A DNA stretch of 64,000 nucleotides from Euptelea pleiosperma (taxonomy: Eukaryota; Streptophyta; Magnoliopsida; Ranunculales; Eupteleaceae). Shown piece after piece: positions 11,760-24,600 of the stretch. The DNA lies in contig CM068553.1 of NCBI GenBank assembly GCA_035048495.1, positions 1,805,259-1,869,258 of the forward strand, written 5' to 3'. The stretch's first letter is position 1. Each line of letters opens with the position of its first letter. Under the pieces are notes generated by a model that did no database searches, was not told the DNA's origin, and saw only the letters and a program-made list of their open reading frames with translations. The position numbers and the translations under genes were made by a program.

Positions 11760-13390
11760 TGTCATGACGAGGGTCCAAAATTACCTTACCAATGCACTTC
11801 AACAATCTAGCCAGCTCATCCATCTCCTAATCATTGATATGTCTTTTCAACCCCAAGTTCCAAGTTGACGAGTTAGAAGAACCTGAGTAGCAGTCCTTAA
11901 CCAAAGCTCCCTGGCGATCGGATAGGGAAAAACTAGTTGGATAGGCGTCATGAAGAGTGATATCAGTACACCAACCATCCTCCCAAAATTTGACTCCTAC
12001 TCCAAAGCCAACCTTGAGTTGGAGCCCTTTAGAGAAGTCATCAAACACTTTCGTGATCATGGTTCAAAGTACACTGTATCGTTTTGGTATAGTTCATGGG
12101 CGATATCGAAACGTATGGAAAGTATCGTTCGGTTTCGGACGAAACTTCGTGAAATCGAAACGAAATGTTAGTGCAAATTTACACATAAGATGAAGTATCG
12201 TTCGGTTTTGAACTAAACCAACCGAAACATATGTAGTTTCGGCCGAAACTTTGAACCATGTTTGTGATGCCTTTCCATATGTTAACTCCATAAGAAGTAG
12301 TAACATCATTACTATCCCATCCCAATCCTTTGCAACCAAACTTATTTCCAATTACTCTCCTAAGGTGGGCCTTATTAAACTCCCTGAAGTATCTGAATCC
12401 AAGAACACCTTTAGCCTTGGGCCTACATATCGTTGCCCATTCCACATGATGGTACTTAGAGACCCCACCCTTACTGCTCCATAGGAAGTCTTTAATAATC
12501 ATTTCCAACCTATTAGCAATTCTGGCAAGAATAGTGAAAAGGGGTAAGAAATGATTTGGTAGATGGGAAAGAGTGCTCCTTATGAGAGTGATCTTTCCCC
12601 CTTTTGATAAGAACCCCTTCTTCCAGGATGCCAATTGTATACCATATCTCTCGAATATAGGATTCCAAATCGCCTTTGACTTGCAGCTAGCTCCCAAGGG
12701 AAGGCCCAGATAAGAAGAGGGAAGCTTCCCTACCTTACAACTCAAGTCACTTACTAACTTAGGCATATCAATAACTTCTTCCACACCAAACACCTCACTT
12801 TTGGAGAGGTTAATTTGAAGCCCATACACCGCCTGAAAGCATCTAAGGAGAATTATTGATATGCCTAAGTTGGCAAGTGATATGCCCAAGTTATTGATAT
12901 GCCTAAGTTTTGGAGAGGTAATCTGAAGCACCCATACACCGCCTGAAAGCATTAAAGGAGAAATCTCAAGTGTCTAAGCTGCCTATGGGAGGCCTCACAA
13001 AAGAAGATAAGTGTCATAAGCAAACTGGAGATGCAATACAACCGTGCCTTCCTTCTTGATTTTAAAACCTTCGAGGACTCCACCTACGAAAAAACTAGCA
13101 GGGATGCCATTCACCAAAGTTGAGAATGAGGCCGAAGAGACACACACCTTTACCCACCTTCTCCACTTATGCCGAAGTCCCATCTTAAACAACATATAGC
13201 CCAATAAGCTCCAGTTTACATGGTCATTCACCTTTTCCATGTCCACTTTGCATAGGAAACATGGTCTTCTAGCCCTAATTCTGGAGTCTATGCATTCATT
13301 GGTTATTGGCACTCCATCAAGAATGCCTCCCTTTAACAAAAGCGCCTTGAGAATGGGATATGACACCATCTAGTATTGCTTTCATCCTGG
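11760..13390 (-). pseudogene. Broken L1-type LINE reverse transcriptase
   Basis: Read on the minus strand, 13369-12995 gives the RT core (KVDMEKVNDHVNW, SSASFSTLVNGIPASFF, LQFAYDT). Then 12952-12261 gives the thumb side (GLQINLSKSEVFGV, LPSSYLGLPLG, SKGGKITLIRSTLSHLPNHF), and 12057-11827 the downstream VKFWEDGWC block. This order is that of plant L1 non-LTR retrotransposons. The catalytic FADD box reads FAYD, frames are broken, a short stretch is duplicated (12799-12850 copied at 12908-12960), and a 203-bp element interrupts the coding sequence after WKGIT. It is therefore dead. It lies antisense within the probable 5'UTR intron of the neighbouring gene. Confidence 0.88.
12058..12260. mobile_element. 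203-bp word-repeat element with perfect 13-bp TIRs inserted in the LINE
   Basis: The left end CATGGTTCAAAGT and right end ACTTTGAACCATG are perfect inverse complements. The flanking octamers TTCGTGAT (12050-12057) and TTTGTGAT (12261-12268) differ at one base. Removing the element and one octamer restores a continuous LINE frame (WKGIT|KVFDDF on the minus strand), which supports the boundaries. The interior repeats TATCGTTCGGTTTCG and CGAAACG words. Non-coding. Confidence 0.8.
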
Positions 13391-14562
13391 ACTTCAAAGC
13401 TTTGGAGATGATTTTATAGACACTTCCTACCAATATGGGTTCAATGGCTTGAAAGAGTGTACCATGTGGCATTTTTGGGGGAGGAAATCAACTTTTGATG
13501 TCCATGGATGGACATCAAAGTTCTTTCGGAACAATCATATGTACCTAGTCTATATCTTTCTTTCTATGACCTAGTATATATCTTTTTGATCAGTAATATC
13601 TCACCTAGTCTACATCAACATCTCTTTGTTAATATTTAATAATATATGTGGTTGGGAACTGGAACATTTATATATGAGCACTGTTGCTATTGACATTTTG
13701 TAAATCCCATTTGTTAGATGGTTCTTGAGATTCACATCACATAAACCTTAATGACTGTCCAATGGTGTGGACTGTGGACCTTAGAGTTGCAGGCCTTGCC
13801 AATCGATAACCTTCAAAGAAGGCCCAACCCTGCGATTTACCTAATATAGCAAATCTTCAGCCATTAACCAATATATCAGATATATAATGAGCCAAATTAT
13901 AAAAAAACAAACTATATATATGAGCTAGGCTTGCACAGGGACGTGCCTCATACAAAGTTTGATACGTCCCTCCCTTAAAATGCCATGTGGCACACACTTT
14001 CTATGCGGCTGTAACGCCACTTGTGACGTGTCTTATGCTCTTTTAATTTGATATAATATACTTAACATGACATGATTTAGTGATTATAATCATTTTCATG
14101 TGTAATTTCAGTCGTCTTTTACTATCAGGCTTTCGGATACCTACTTCAGCATGTAACAAAATGCTATGAACATTCATTTCCACACTTCATATGGTTATTT
14201 ATTATAGTTTGATGGCTTGTGAGTATGTTTTCAAGCTTCTTTTTTTTTATCATTTCCTAAATTTTCAGCAAACTTTTTGCCAATAGTTCCATCAATCCAG
14301 TGTTTCCATCATTTCCATGGTCGACAATTTCCCTGAACAGTTCTCTTTCCCGAGAGGTCGAAATATACCTCGACGTTGAAATTTAATACCTTGCTCAGAG
14401 ATTCTATGTTCCAATTTTTTTTTCATTTTGTAAGAATATTGGAGTTCTTGATTTTGTTTTCGTTGAGGCTAAACATTTGGTCATCTATTTTATTTTTTAG
14501 AACCAACATTCAGTTGAACTTCTCTTTCATCACAGTAAAATGTATCAGAAAATGAGAGAGTG

Positions 14563-16787
14563 ATGGCAGCAGAAGCAAGGGCTGCTGGGCAGCGCACAGC
14601 TAACCGTTGCTTTGTCCAAGAAGATGCCAAAAGAGCTCCAAAGTTGGCCTGCAGCCCATCATCATCATCATCTTCCAAACATCAGGTCGATGCGAGACAC
14701 ATCATTGAAGCAAATGAGCCAGAACATCCCACCGCAGGTTTCATGCCTCTTAATTGGAATCCTTTGAATTCTAATCTACCACCTGACACAAAATGGTGGC
14801 TCCAGCCGCAACCCAACTTTGGGTGCCAGAACGATTTCACTGACGAACTGTTAAATGCCTCGGAGGCCAAGCTTGAATTCTTAAGAGCTGAGGAGGTAAG
14901 CCAAACCTCCAAATTTGGTGGGGACCCACCGCTTAGCAAAGAAGACAGTACCCATGTTGATAACAACAAGACCACTGGTTCTTCTTTGGATCCACAGTGG
15001 AGGGTATATGCTTCTTGCACGAAACATGACCTGGAAGCTAGAATGCAAGAGGTAAAGGGTGTAAACAGTAACAACACACAACAGCCACTTAAGCACAAGG
15101 ACATAGGAGAATCCTGGTACAATGACGTGGAGTTAATAGACTTGGATCCTGTTGATCGTTTAATTTCAAAAAAAACTGAGAAGGTCTGTTTTGATTTGGA
15201 ATCTCCTTGGATGGGAGGTGAGCAGACTGAGCCATGGTGGCGCACGGCAGATAAAGATGAGTTGGCTTCCTTGGTTGCACAAAAGTCAATAGAGCGTATC
15301 GAGAATTGCGATCTTCCCCCAGTCCAAACCATTCAAGTCAGAAGGGGGCCATTTTCTTTTCTTGAGAATTTTGAGCATGATGATATTTTCATCTCATCTT
15401 CAGATCGAAAGGTACATGCTGATCTCTGCAACCCAACTGATTATGCACGGGATAGTCCCACTTGTGGAAGTGTGGATGTAGAACAATGGGCCTCTGGTGA
15501 TGGACACTCACTCAATGGTTCAGACAGAGCATTCAGGTACTTTCAATTGATTGCCTCAGTTCCGTTATTTTCTTTATGGTTTAGTTCATCTGGTTTATCC
15601 AGTTCTGATCAGTGCCCAAGTGGGTTGTCAGTGCAGACCTCTTGGCCCAGCTGGTCTCTACCACATTCATAGGAGGAGAATTTTATAAACAACTTTTTGT
15701 GGAAAAGATTGGGCCTGGTTTGGCAATTTAAAGCAAAATCTTCGAACTTGGGCAATCAACACGTGTCATTGTCAAACATAAGGGTTTGAACATGACATCC
15801 TGGGAAGCCTGATATGCTGGCATACACGCAAGCACATTAAACTAACAATGAAATGAAAATTGTTGTAGACTTGTAAGCAAGTAGCAATAACTGTTTTTTC
15901 AAGAATATATTAAATAGGAACTCAAGATAGCTGTTTATGACTCAGAATTAGATTTTTTTCCCCGTTTTGAATATCCTATAGCATGGCGAACTTAATATAA
16001 ATATTAGAATCTAGGGTAGTATTTTTTTTATGTTTTTTTGTAAGTATGTAGAGTAGTATTATTTGTTGCATGCCATTTATATTTTGTTATTACAAAAAAA
16101 AAAATGTAAAAGAAATTTGTTAGGATTTCTGACAATATCAAACCCAATCCACTACAACAGCATACATTTAAACAGATTATCTCATATGTGGATGCTCTTA
16201 TCACTTTGAGACTGGTAGCTAACCTAAGCATATACAAATATCTCGATATGCTCTGCATATTATTCAGAAGCTTAAACTTAATGTTTTTGTTCAGCTCCAG
16301 CAGCACCAACAGTCACAGTACAATGAACAAGGATCCAACAGAAGTCCGACAGACCTCCGAGAGTGGACCAAGCAAGGCTCAGCTGTTGGAAGCACTCCGC
16401 CATTCCCAAACCCGGGCAAGGGAGGCTGAGAAGAAAGCACAGCAGGCCTACAGCGAAAAGGAGCACATCGTCAAGCTCATCTTCCGTCAAGCCTCACACC
16501 TCTTTGCATACAAGCAATGGCTGCAATTGCTGCAGTTGGAAACCATTTGCCTCCAGCTCAAGAACAAAGACCAACCGATCTCCACTCTCTTTCCGGTGGT
16601 CCTACCGTGGATGCCATACAAGAGTAGACAATTGAAGAAGGGTAGGCAAAAGGATAGAAAAGAAAAGCAAGGTTTGCCAAGATGTGACATTAGCAAGTGC
16701 ACTGTTGCTTTGGCAGTGGGGTTGGGTCTCGCCGGTGCAGGGTTGCTCCTGGGGTGGACCATTGGGTGGGTTCTTCCAATGTTCTAG
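14563..16787 (+). CDS. Plant protein of unknown function with C-terminal membrane segment
   Basis: Two coding exons, 14563-15536 and 16295-16787, join in phase to 488 residues. The ATG at 14563 is the first in-frame one after the TTTTTTAG acceptor at 14500. I do not recognise a named domain. Visible parts are a Ser-rich stretch near residue 33, a conserved-looking acidic/aromatic block (PWMGGEQTEPWWRTADKDEL, then LVAQKS and CDLPPVQ), a helical Gln/Ala/Glu-rich segment after the splice (QLLEALRHSQTRAREAEKKA), a basic patch (KKGRQKDRKEKQ) and a final hydrophobic Gly-rich segment (about the last 24 residues) that could be a tail anchor. The combination suggests a membrane-anchored, otherwise soluble protein (inference). 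The intron (15537-16294) holds nothing recognised. The second acceptor is a NAGNNNNNAG pair: AG at 16294, and a second AG six bases on would remove two Ser. Confidence 0.8.
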
Positions 16788-18600
16788 ACTGCTTTAGGGT
16801 TCTGACCATATTACCACTGTTCACCTGACATACCTGCTGTCATACCTTAGCGAAACAAGGCTGGGGATCTTGCTTGACCCCAATTTCCTACTGGGTGTGA
16901 TTATTGGTACAAGGCAATGCAAGTAATGTTTCTTTATCTTGTATACAACTGTACTGCTTAGATTCCTTATTCTATGTAAATAAAGCGATTCTAAATATGT
17001 ATACTGTGTACATGTGATGTGAGATTTAAATGTGTATATGTTGGGAGTGAACATGTGAAACAGGAAATCAATTCTATCTTAATTTTTAATTTTGATTGTG
17101 GGTGGATTCTGTTTAGTTTTGTTAGGCATTTGAATCTTAAGAACTGCAAACAATTGCTTGAGGGAGGATGAAGGGTTTGCAAATAGTTACTGTTAGGGAT
17201 TCCCACTGTTTCATCTTAAGATGCAGTGAGAGATTCAGCTGGATTGCATTTACTGTTTGAGATTAATCCAAATCGTGGCGTGTGATCAGATCATGTTGTG
17301 TTGCTGAATGGAAATGGAGTCCTCTAGGGATGTACATTTACTTGCTTCAGCAGCTTGGGAACCAACATGTTAAATGCTCTCACATGTTTCAGAGGTTCCA
17401 CATTCTGCATTGTTGCAGCTGTGTGACAAGCAATACACTAGCTACGGATTATGGGATCGTGAAACATAATTTGTGTAGCTGAATACAAATGATTGGGACC
17501 AAGCTTCAATGACGATGACTCGTTCAAAAATATTCTGGCCTTGCGAATTTGCAGGTTCTAATGTCAGTTTATCCTGGTCTTAAGAAAAGAAAAGGGTAAG
17601 AATTAAACAACCACCCACATAAAGAAAAAATTGGTAGGGTCTGAGGAAGAAATGTGAATTACATTATTTAACGAAAAAAGCTTAAAGTCTGCGACAAACC
17701 GCCCAACCGCTCATTTGTATGAGCTGCCATTATAAAATTTAGACATGGCATAAGAAAATAGGAAGAAGAAGTCAGAATGGTGATTCAAGTCCCATTGTAG
17801 TGCAAGTTGGTACTTGAAGATGATATGGTTTTCGGTCATTAGAATCATAATCAACAATTTGTTGAATGGTGGGTCTTGCTTAAACGAGCGCTGTGCCGTG
17901 TTATGCGGGATCGGTTTTCTGGAGCTACACTCCAGAACTCATTACATGTAACAGCTGAGGTGGTAGGCCCAACAGGTCCAACCATTTCACCACCTCAGCA
18001 TGTGGCAAGTTTCAGGCATGTTCCTTTGGCCTTACAAAACATGGTAAGGTATAGGCATGACTTGGACAAGGGAACTATCCCGGAGTGGCCAATCAGGAGA
18101 GGATGGGACGGTCTGGATTGACCAGGTTAGCCTTCCACGTGTAAAGAAAACTGCAAGGAAGAGTTTAGAAGTGTCCCTTTCTCGTCTACCAGTTCTGACC
18201 TCTCATTCAATGGGGGTCCCAGCAAGGAGATTTCTTACATCAAACCCCGACTTAGATCGGATGGTTGTTGAGCAATCAATCTAGTCAACAATTTTCATCA
18301 CACGTGATGCACATGTGGAAATTAAGGTGACAGAGGAACCTTTGTCACTAGTTAATAAAACGTAGTTAAAGAAAGGGCTAAGAAAGTTGGAAAGGTAAAT
18401 GCTGAAATGCTTAAAAAAAAAACACAAAATCAAATTGAAAGTCTCAGCCTTTTGCCTTGTTTTTGCCCTTTGACCATATCCGCCAACCGACCATCCAATG
18501 TGGCATCACACCACAGGTTATCCGCCCAAAGTCGACCTCTCTCATCTACCAATAAATGACACACCAAACACAATAACGAAGTGTATTTTCTCCTCCTTTT
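16788..18600. other. Intergenic spacer
   Basis: Contains the 3' flank of the preceding gene (an ATAAA-like signal, GTAAATAAAGCG, near 16976) and the upstream region of the hydrolase gene. Open frames here (for example near 17.9-18.3 kb) show no known domain and no splice logic, and are not called. No transposon was recognised. Confidence 0.55.
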
Positions 18601-18621
18601 CTGAATTCCAGAACAAAAATC

Positions 18622-18624
<3 letters not shown>

Positions 18625-18654
<30 letters not shown>
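18625..18654. repeat. (CT)n microsatellite in the hydrolase 5' leader
   Basis: About 15 CT units end roughly 20 bp before the hydrolase ATG at 18674. Pyrimidine dinucleotide runs are frequent in plant leaders. Confidence 0.85.
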
Positions 18655-18657
<3 letters not shown>

Positions 18658-18673
18658 AATTCAAGAAGGAAGG

Positions 18674-21600
18674 ATGCCGTTTTGTGACGTCGGCAAATAC
18701 CAGAAGGGAGGAGGGAACAACGGAATTAAGATTTTCTATAGAACTTATGGCCAGGGACCAACCAAAGTTCTTTTCATCATCGGTTCTCTCTCTCTCTCAA
18801 TTTTTTTTTTTCAATTTCTTTTCTGGATTTTTTTTTTTTGTATTTATATTCGAAATTATGAGCAGGTCTGGCAGGAACCCATGATTCCTGGGGTCCCCAA
18901 ATTAAGGGCCTCACGGGTAGGGAGATCCCCAATGATGCTGAATCGACTACCGTTGATCAGAATTTCAACGACCCAGATGAGGAGAGAGATGGTGATGACA
19001 ATGGAGGGATTGAGGTGTGCTCATTCGATAATCGTGGAATAGGTCGTAGCTCAGTGCCCACCAAAAAATTAGAATATACGTGAGTTTTTTTTTTTTAATT
19101 ATGCGTTTTTCCTCTGTACATATGAAATTGTGAAAATTTTGAGGTGGGGTGTCTCGTTTGATTGATCTTGTTTGCTAAATTGATTCTCAATTGGGTAGTC
19201 GAGAAACCCGGAAAAAATGTATAAGTTTTTGAAGTCTATTTTTTTATTTAATGTGTGGCAGAACAACAATCATGGCAAAAGATGCAATAGCTTTAATGGA
19301 TCATCTGGGTTGGAGAACAGCCCATGTCTTTGGGCATTCAATGGGTGAGTCTGAGACCTCAATTCTTCTCTTTAATCTGATATACTACTGATTATGATTT
19401 TTAACAGTAAACCCATCTCTTATAAAAAAAAAAACAGTAAACCCATCTCCAGAAAAGCTCGAATCGAATTAATAATATCAAATTTTATTTGTATTAGAAT
19501 TACAAGAAATTGGGTACCTATTTTGGGAGAAATGTATGACGGAGTTCCAGTCATTCTTTAATTTTTTTAATGGGGTGTTATCTATTTTCGTTTGCGATAT
19601 CAAATAAGAGTTCTAGTAGCAAAATATGCAGAAAATCCATTAGTATAGTAAATATCGAAACTATGGTTGCCTTTTTTTTTTCTTTATTGAAAAAAGATGG
19701 AAAGTGGATTTCCTGTATTTCAGCCAAAATGTTTAGTTTTAATGAAGTTCCTGTCATTTTTAAGCTCGTGTTAACTTGTTCGTTCAGTGACTGCAGTCTC
19801 TTTTGGTATATCATGATGAGTAAGATTTTAATTGCAACCTCGTTTCATATTAGTGATTGAATTGGTGCTTGCCTTTAGATTTGATAGAAATGAAGATCAT
19901 GAATTGAGTTACCTATACTTGAGGTGAAATATAGAAATGAAGTTTTGGTTGTTTTTCGGCTTGTTAAACTTGACTTTGCTGTAACAACAGGAGCTATGAT
20001 AGCTTGCAAGTTGGCGGCGATGGTGCCTGATAGGATATTGTCTTTGGCTTTACTTAATGTAACTGGTGGAGGTTATGAATGTTTTCCAAAGGTCCTTTCT
20101 GAGATTCTTTCCCCTTTAATTTGTATGCACTATAGTAGGTTCCATCTTTCTACATGGATGTGGGTCTAGTTGCAAAGATGCTGCTAAATGAATGAAATAT
20201 CAACTTGATGGATTCTGTAACACAATGGATGATTTGATTCCAGTGCCATGGCTCTGGATTTTTTTTTCCTTCTCCTTTGTTGTTTGTTTGTTTTTGTTTT
20301 GTTTTTTTGTTTTTTTTAATACTGAACATGCCATAAATTTAAGTTCTACCCTTCTTAATGGGAAGTTTTTGGATGAATATAAAGATAAGTTTATGTTCTC
20401 TTAACCAAATAGATGACATAGTCCATTTATACCCAGTTATGTAGTCCGTTGTAGGAATATAAAATTTTTATGTACAGTATTTAACTAACGAAGTGCAGAA
20501 TCCTAACTTTCAGAGTTTGCCAAGAACAATGCTTTGTACCCATATCAGTTTCTGACACCATGTTGATATCCTGGCTTTAGAATCATCCTGACGTATACAC
20601 AAGTTTCTTGACATAAGTTAGTGTGGCACTTTTCATATTTTGTTCATAACCAATCAAATTTTACTGTGAAAGAGGAAATGAACAACTTAATTATAAGAGG
20701 GAGATGCCCAAGCTATGGATGAGTAAACCTACCTGTTCTTTGGCTTGTAAGATATTGCATCAGCTATCAGTGTGAGGTACCTAAGTATAAAGTGAGGTAG
20801 GGACTCAAGGTTGTGTCCACGACATCCATAAGAACAGCCATTATTTTTCTAATTTCCCAGGTTAGCAACAAATACTGATCTTTCAATCTCTATATTCTTT
20901 CCTATGTGGGAATTTTTCCTAACTGGAAGAAGTTAGAACCATCTTGTTATCGCATCTATATTCGTTCCTTAACTTTTTATTCACTTAATAGTGTCCCTAT
21001 CTGTTCTAGTCAAGCATCCAAATCGTTTTTGAACTTTTTTGGTTTCTGTTCCTGAAAAACAGTTTAGTTCACCGAAATTCTTTATTTTAAAAGATGGCCA
21101 ATTTTGTCATAGCCCCTTCTGTAAGTTAATATAATTCCACCCCATTGTTGGCCATTCGATATGGGGATAATGACATAATGAAATGATACATGACATTATC
21201 ATTCCCATGTCCAATGGATCACATGGAGGTGGTATCCTAACTCTGGGGCTGTGACATCAGTGTCCTTAAGAAACCATAGAGTTTCTCTTCAGCTGATCTT
21301 ACATCAAACATCTATGTGATTACATCGTTTATTGTAATTGGACAAGTGTTTGAAATATCTGTCTGACCAAAAGGTTTGTGGTTCTCGGGAAGATTACTCT
21401 GTGGAGGTGACATTTCTGGAAATTTTGAACCAAAATTGCCTTTGTTAAGGTGAATACAAAATGTCTTCAAAGCCTTGAGATTGTTACATAAATATTTATT
21501 CCTGTGACTTGGCAAGGACAATGACATTCTCAATATTTAATTTTTGCAATGATCCCTATTCGTAGTTTTAATGGATGAAATAGCATTTATGATAGCTGAT

Positions 21601-24600
21601 CCAATCAAAGGAACAATTTTTTCCTCAGGATCTCTACCATGTTCTTACTTAAAAGCTTTGTAACTGGAAGAGATTCTAGCTGCCCCCTCTGCCCATTAGA
21701 TGTAACTTTGTTAAGTAGACACACATCAGTTCAACATTTTCTTGTCTAGTGGAACACAGAGAGATGGAGACTAGGGATTGCATGATTGAAGACCACTTGA
21801 CTCAAGGCACCCCAGCTACTTCTTTTCCAGTCATTTTTACACAGCAAAAGGGAGCAACAGGTTAACATGCAGGAGAACTTAATACCTTTATTCACTTGGG
21901 AGAAAATATGGTAACACAATCTGCAACGGTTACTTAGAATCGGGACGACTTTCTGAATAAAAATAAGTTATAATTGTTATAAAAATCTCCCATACGACAA
22001 ATCAATTCCGATCTGTTGATTTTGTGATTTATTTTACACAGTTAAATTGGAAACCACTAAAAATTAAATAATTGAAGCGACCATGGTTCAGTGTGTTTTG
22101 TAACTACTTTCCTCATGCTTGAGCTAGAGTTCCCTCCTTGACATAAAGTTAATTAGTGACCTAACATCCATAACATGTAAGACTAGGTAGAAAAGAGTTC
22201 TTCTCATAAAGGCTGACCTCTTCCATATTGACTCTAAATAATAGATGAAACATAAAGTAAAACTGAATGCTGAGTAACCTAAATGAAATCGTCAAATAGA
22301 ACTATTGTCCCAGTTTTTCAAGAAAATTGAATTCATTCCTCTGCAAGAATATTAATATGTTTTTCTTCTGCAGATTGACCGCCAAACAATATCCATTTTA
22401 ATCCGTTTCTTAAAAGCAAAGACTCCTGAGCAAAGGGCGGCTGTTGACTTGGACACCCACTACACAAAGGTTAGATGATGTTGTAATTTCATTTTTCTCT
22501 ACCATTCTTGTTTATCTATAAATTCAATTTCTTGCAGAGATTGGACACATGGATTTTGAAATTATATTTGATGTGCAGGAATATCTTGATGAATATGTTG
22601 GACCCAACACAAGAAGAAAAATCTTATATCAAGTAAGGACCACTGCACCTGATCAAACTAAAGTGAGTTCTTGCATCATAATTGAGCATATCGAGAGATT
22701 CAAGTTGAAAAAATAAAATACCTTGTTGTTCTGGTAAATTAATTTGCAGAGCCATTAACACTAAGTGGATTATGCTGACAGCTTCATTATTTGAAACTTT
22801 TGTTGTGGACTATTTCTAATCTTCCTGCTAAATTGTTAGAGAAATGTTAAAATGGTAAATAATAATAATAAGGGGAAAAAGTTCTCTCTATTTTATGAAC
22901 AAATCACTGGCAGAGCCTCATAAGATCAGTGTTTTTTCGCTTCAGACTGATGCCGTGTTTTATGAATTAAAAGCTGGTTCGGGATTCATCTGGAACTTGT
23001 TTCAATTCTAAACCTAGATTCTGGACGGTGTATCCAAAAGTCAAGATGATCAGTATGCTTTGTGACCGTTTTAAATTGCCATTCATGAAAGTTAACAATT
23101 TATTATTCCATCTCAACTTCTAAGTTCTCAAGTTGTACAGAAGTGCACCCAACCACAGTGAATGAGACTACACATACGGGTACTTCTTGCAAGAAGTACC
23201 CAAAAAACAAGATCCCACTTTCCAAGTCATGATTGTGTGCATGCACCCATCACGTGAAATGTCCATCTGAAGATAAGGAATTAAGCTGTGCCTCTCAGCC
23301 CATGACAGCACATATTTGTACTTGGATAGACTGTGGAAAGCTGAAACCATGACATGCTAGCATTTCTGAGGTAATAAATTAGAATAATAATTGACTCTGC
23401 AGTCTGCACAATCCTATATATCAGAAAAGAAACTAGAAGGTGGCTTTGTCAGGCCTCAACTTCCTAGTTCCTACATATTGTGCCACGTTGCTTTAGCCTG
23501 GTGCAATGTTTCTACATACCTAGTTCCATCTTGGTTAATTTCAGCTCAATAGTTCCTGCAAATTTTAAAACAGTAAGCCATATGTCAGAATGTTAAGCCA
23601 TTGTCCACGTTTCACTTCTTACCATCTAAAGTAACAACTATATTCTAGTATATTGATCCAAGGGAATTGCTTTATGGTCCATGAGATTTTTGTTTGTAAA
23701 GTTTGGATGGTAAAATATGTTCTACGAGGTGAATGGGAGTTGCTATAGTTTTGATTTCAGAGCTATGTACCGAATATTTTGATCGTTTTATGTGCTGATA
23801 TCACTTTAGGGCTTCTAATTTACTGATGTGGAAATTTATCAGTTTTCTTGCTATGTATACAAAAGAGTTAGTAGTGTCATTCATAAACCAAAGTCAATTG
23901 CCTATCTTATTCGTTCTATATGCGGAGATATTGCAATCTTGAGTGGAGGTGCTTTTTTATGGTGTTCACATCTACCATCTTTGCTAACTTGAGATGAAAC
24001 CGATCTTTTGCAGGAATACGTGAAAGGCATATCATCAACTGGAATGCAATCTAACTATGGTTTTGAGGGTCAACTTAATGCATGCTGGACGCACAAGATG
24101 ACATCAAAAGAACTTGAAGTGATCCGGTCTGCTGGATTTCTTATTTCAGTCATTCATGGAAGGTTGACACTCAAAAATTCAACATCACTATTGCCTCCTC
24201 TTCTGATCATCCTTGAGAATTATATTCTCCAACTAATCAGCGGTTTCCATGTTTATAGATGTGACATCATCGCACAAATATATTATGCAAGGAAACTTGC
24301 AGAGAAACTGCAGCCTTCTGCTAAAATGATTGATCTCCATGGAGGACATCTAGTGAGCCATGAAAGACCTGAAGAGGTATTTATTTTTTTCTTAATGGAC
24401 TCAGGATGTGATATTTAGGTCATAATTCCTCCTTGGCAGAGGGGGGCAGAAGTGGGGTTATCTGGAGAATGAGTTTTTGTGACTGTTTTCTGACAAATTT
24501 TAGCCTATGTGACCTAAAATCATAAATTAAACACTTCTCTGGATTTCTTTTCCTTGAAGTGTGGATTTCTACGGGAAATTAAAATACGGAAAACTTCATT

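Larger units (their letters stand above)
8941..14500 (+). other. Long TE-bearing stretch, probable 5'UTR intron
   Basis: No plus-strand gene was found here. It holds a T-rich start typical of plant introns, a diverged 110-bp direct duplication (10074-10286), two word-repeat elements (10745-11033, 12058-12260), a small TIR element near 11.42-11.63 kb and an antisense LINE remnant (11.8-13.4 kb). From 13.4 to 14.5 kb nothing specific was recognised. Confidence 0.5.

Noticed and set aside
14682..15332. 216-codon frame on the minus strand
   Set aside because: It is the antisense shadow of exon 1 of the gene at 14563; no domain or splice logic.
17876..18284. Two overlapping frames upstream of the hydrolase
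   Set aside because: No recognisable domain, no splice sites in phase, and they sit in the presumed promoter.
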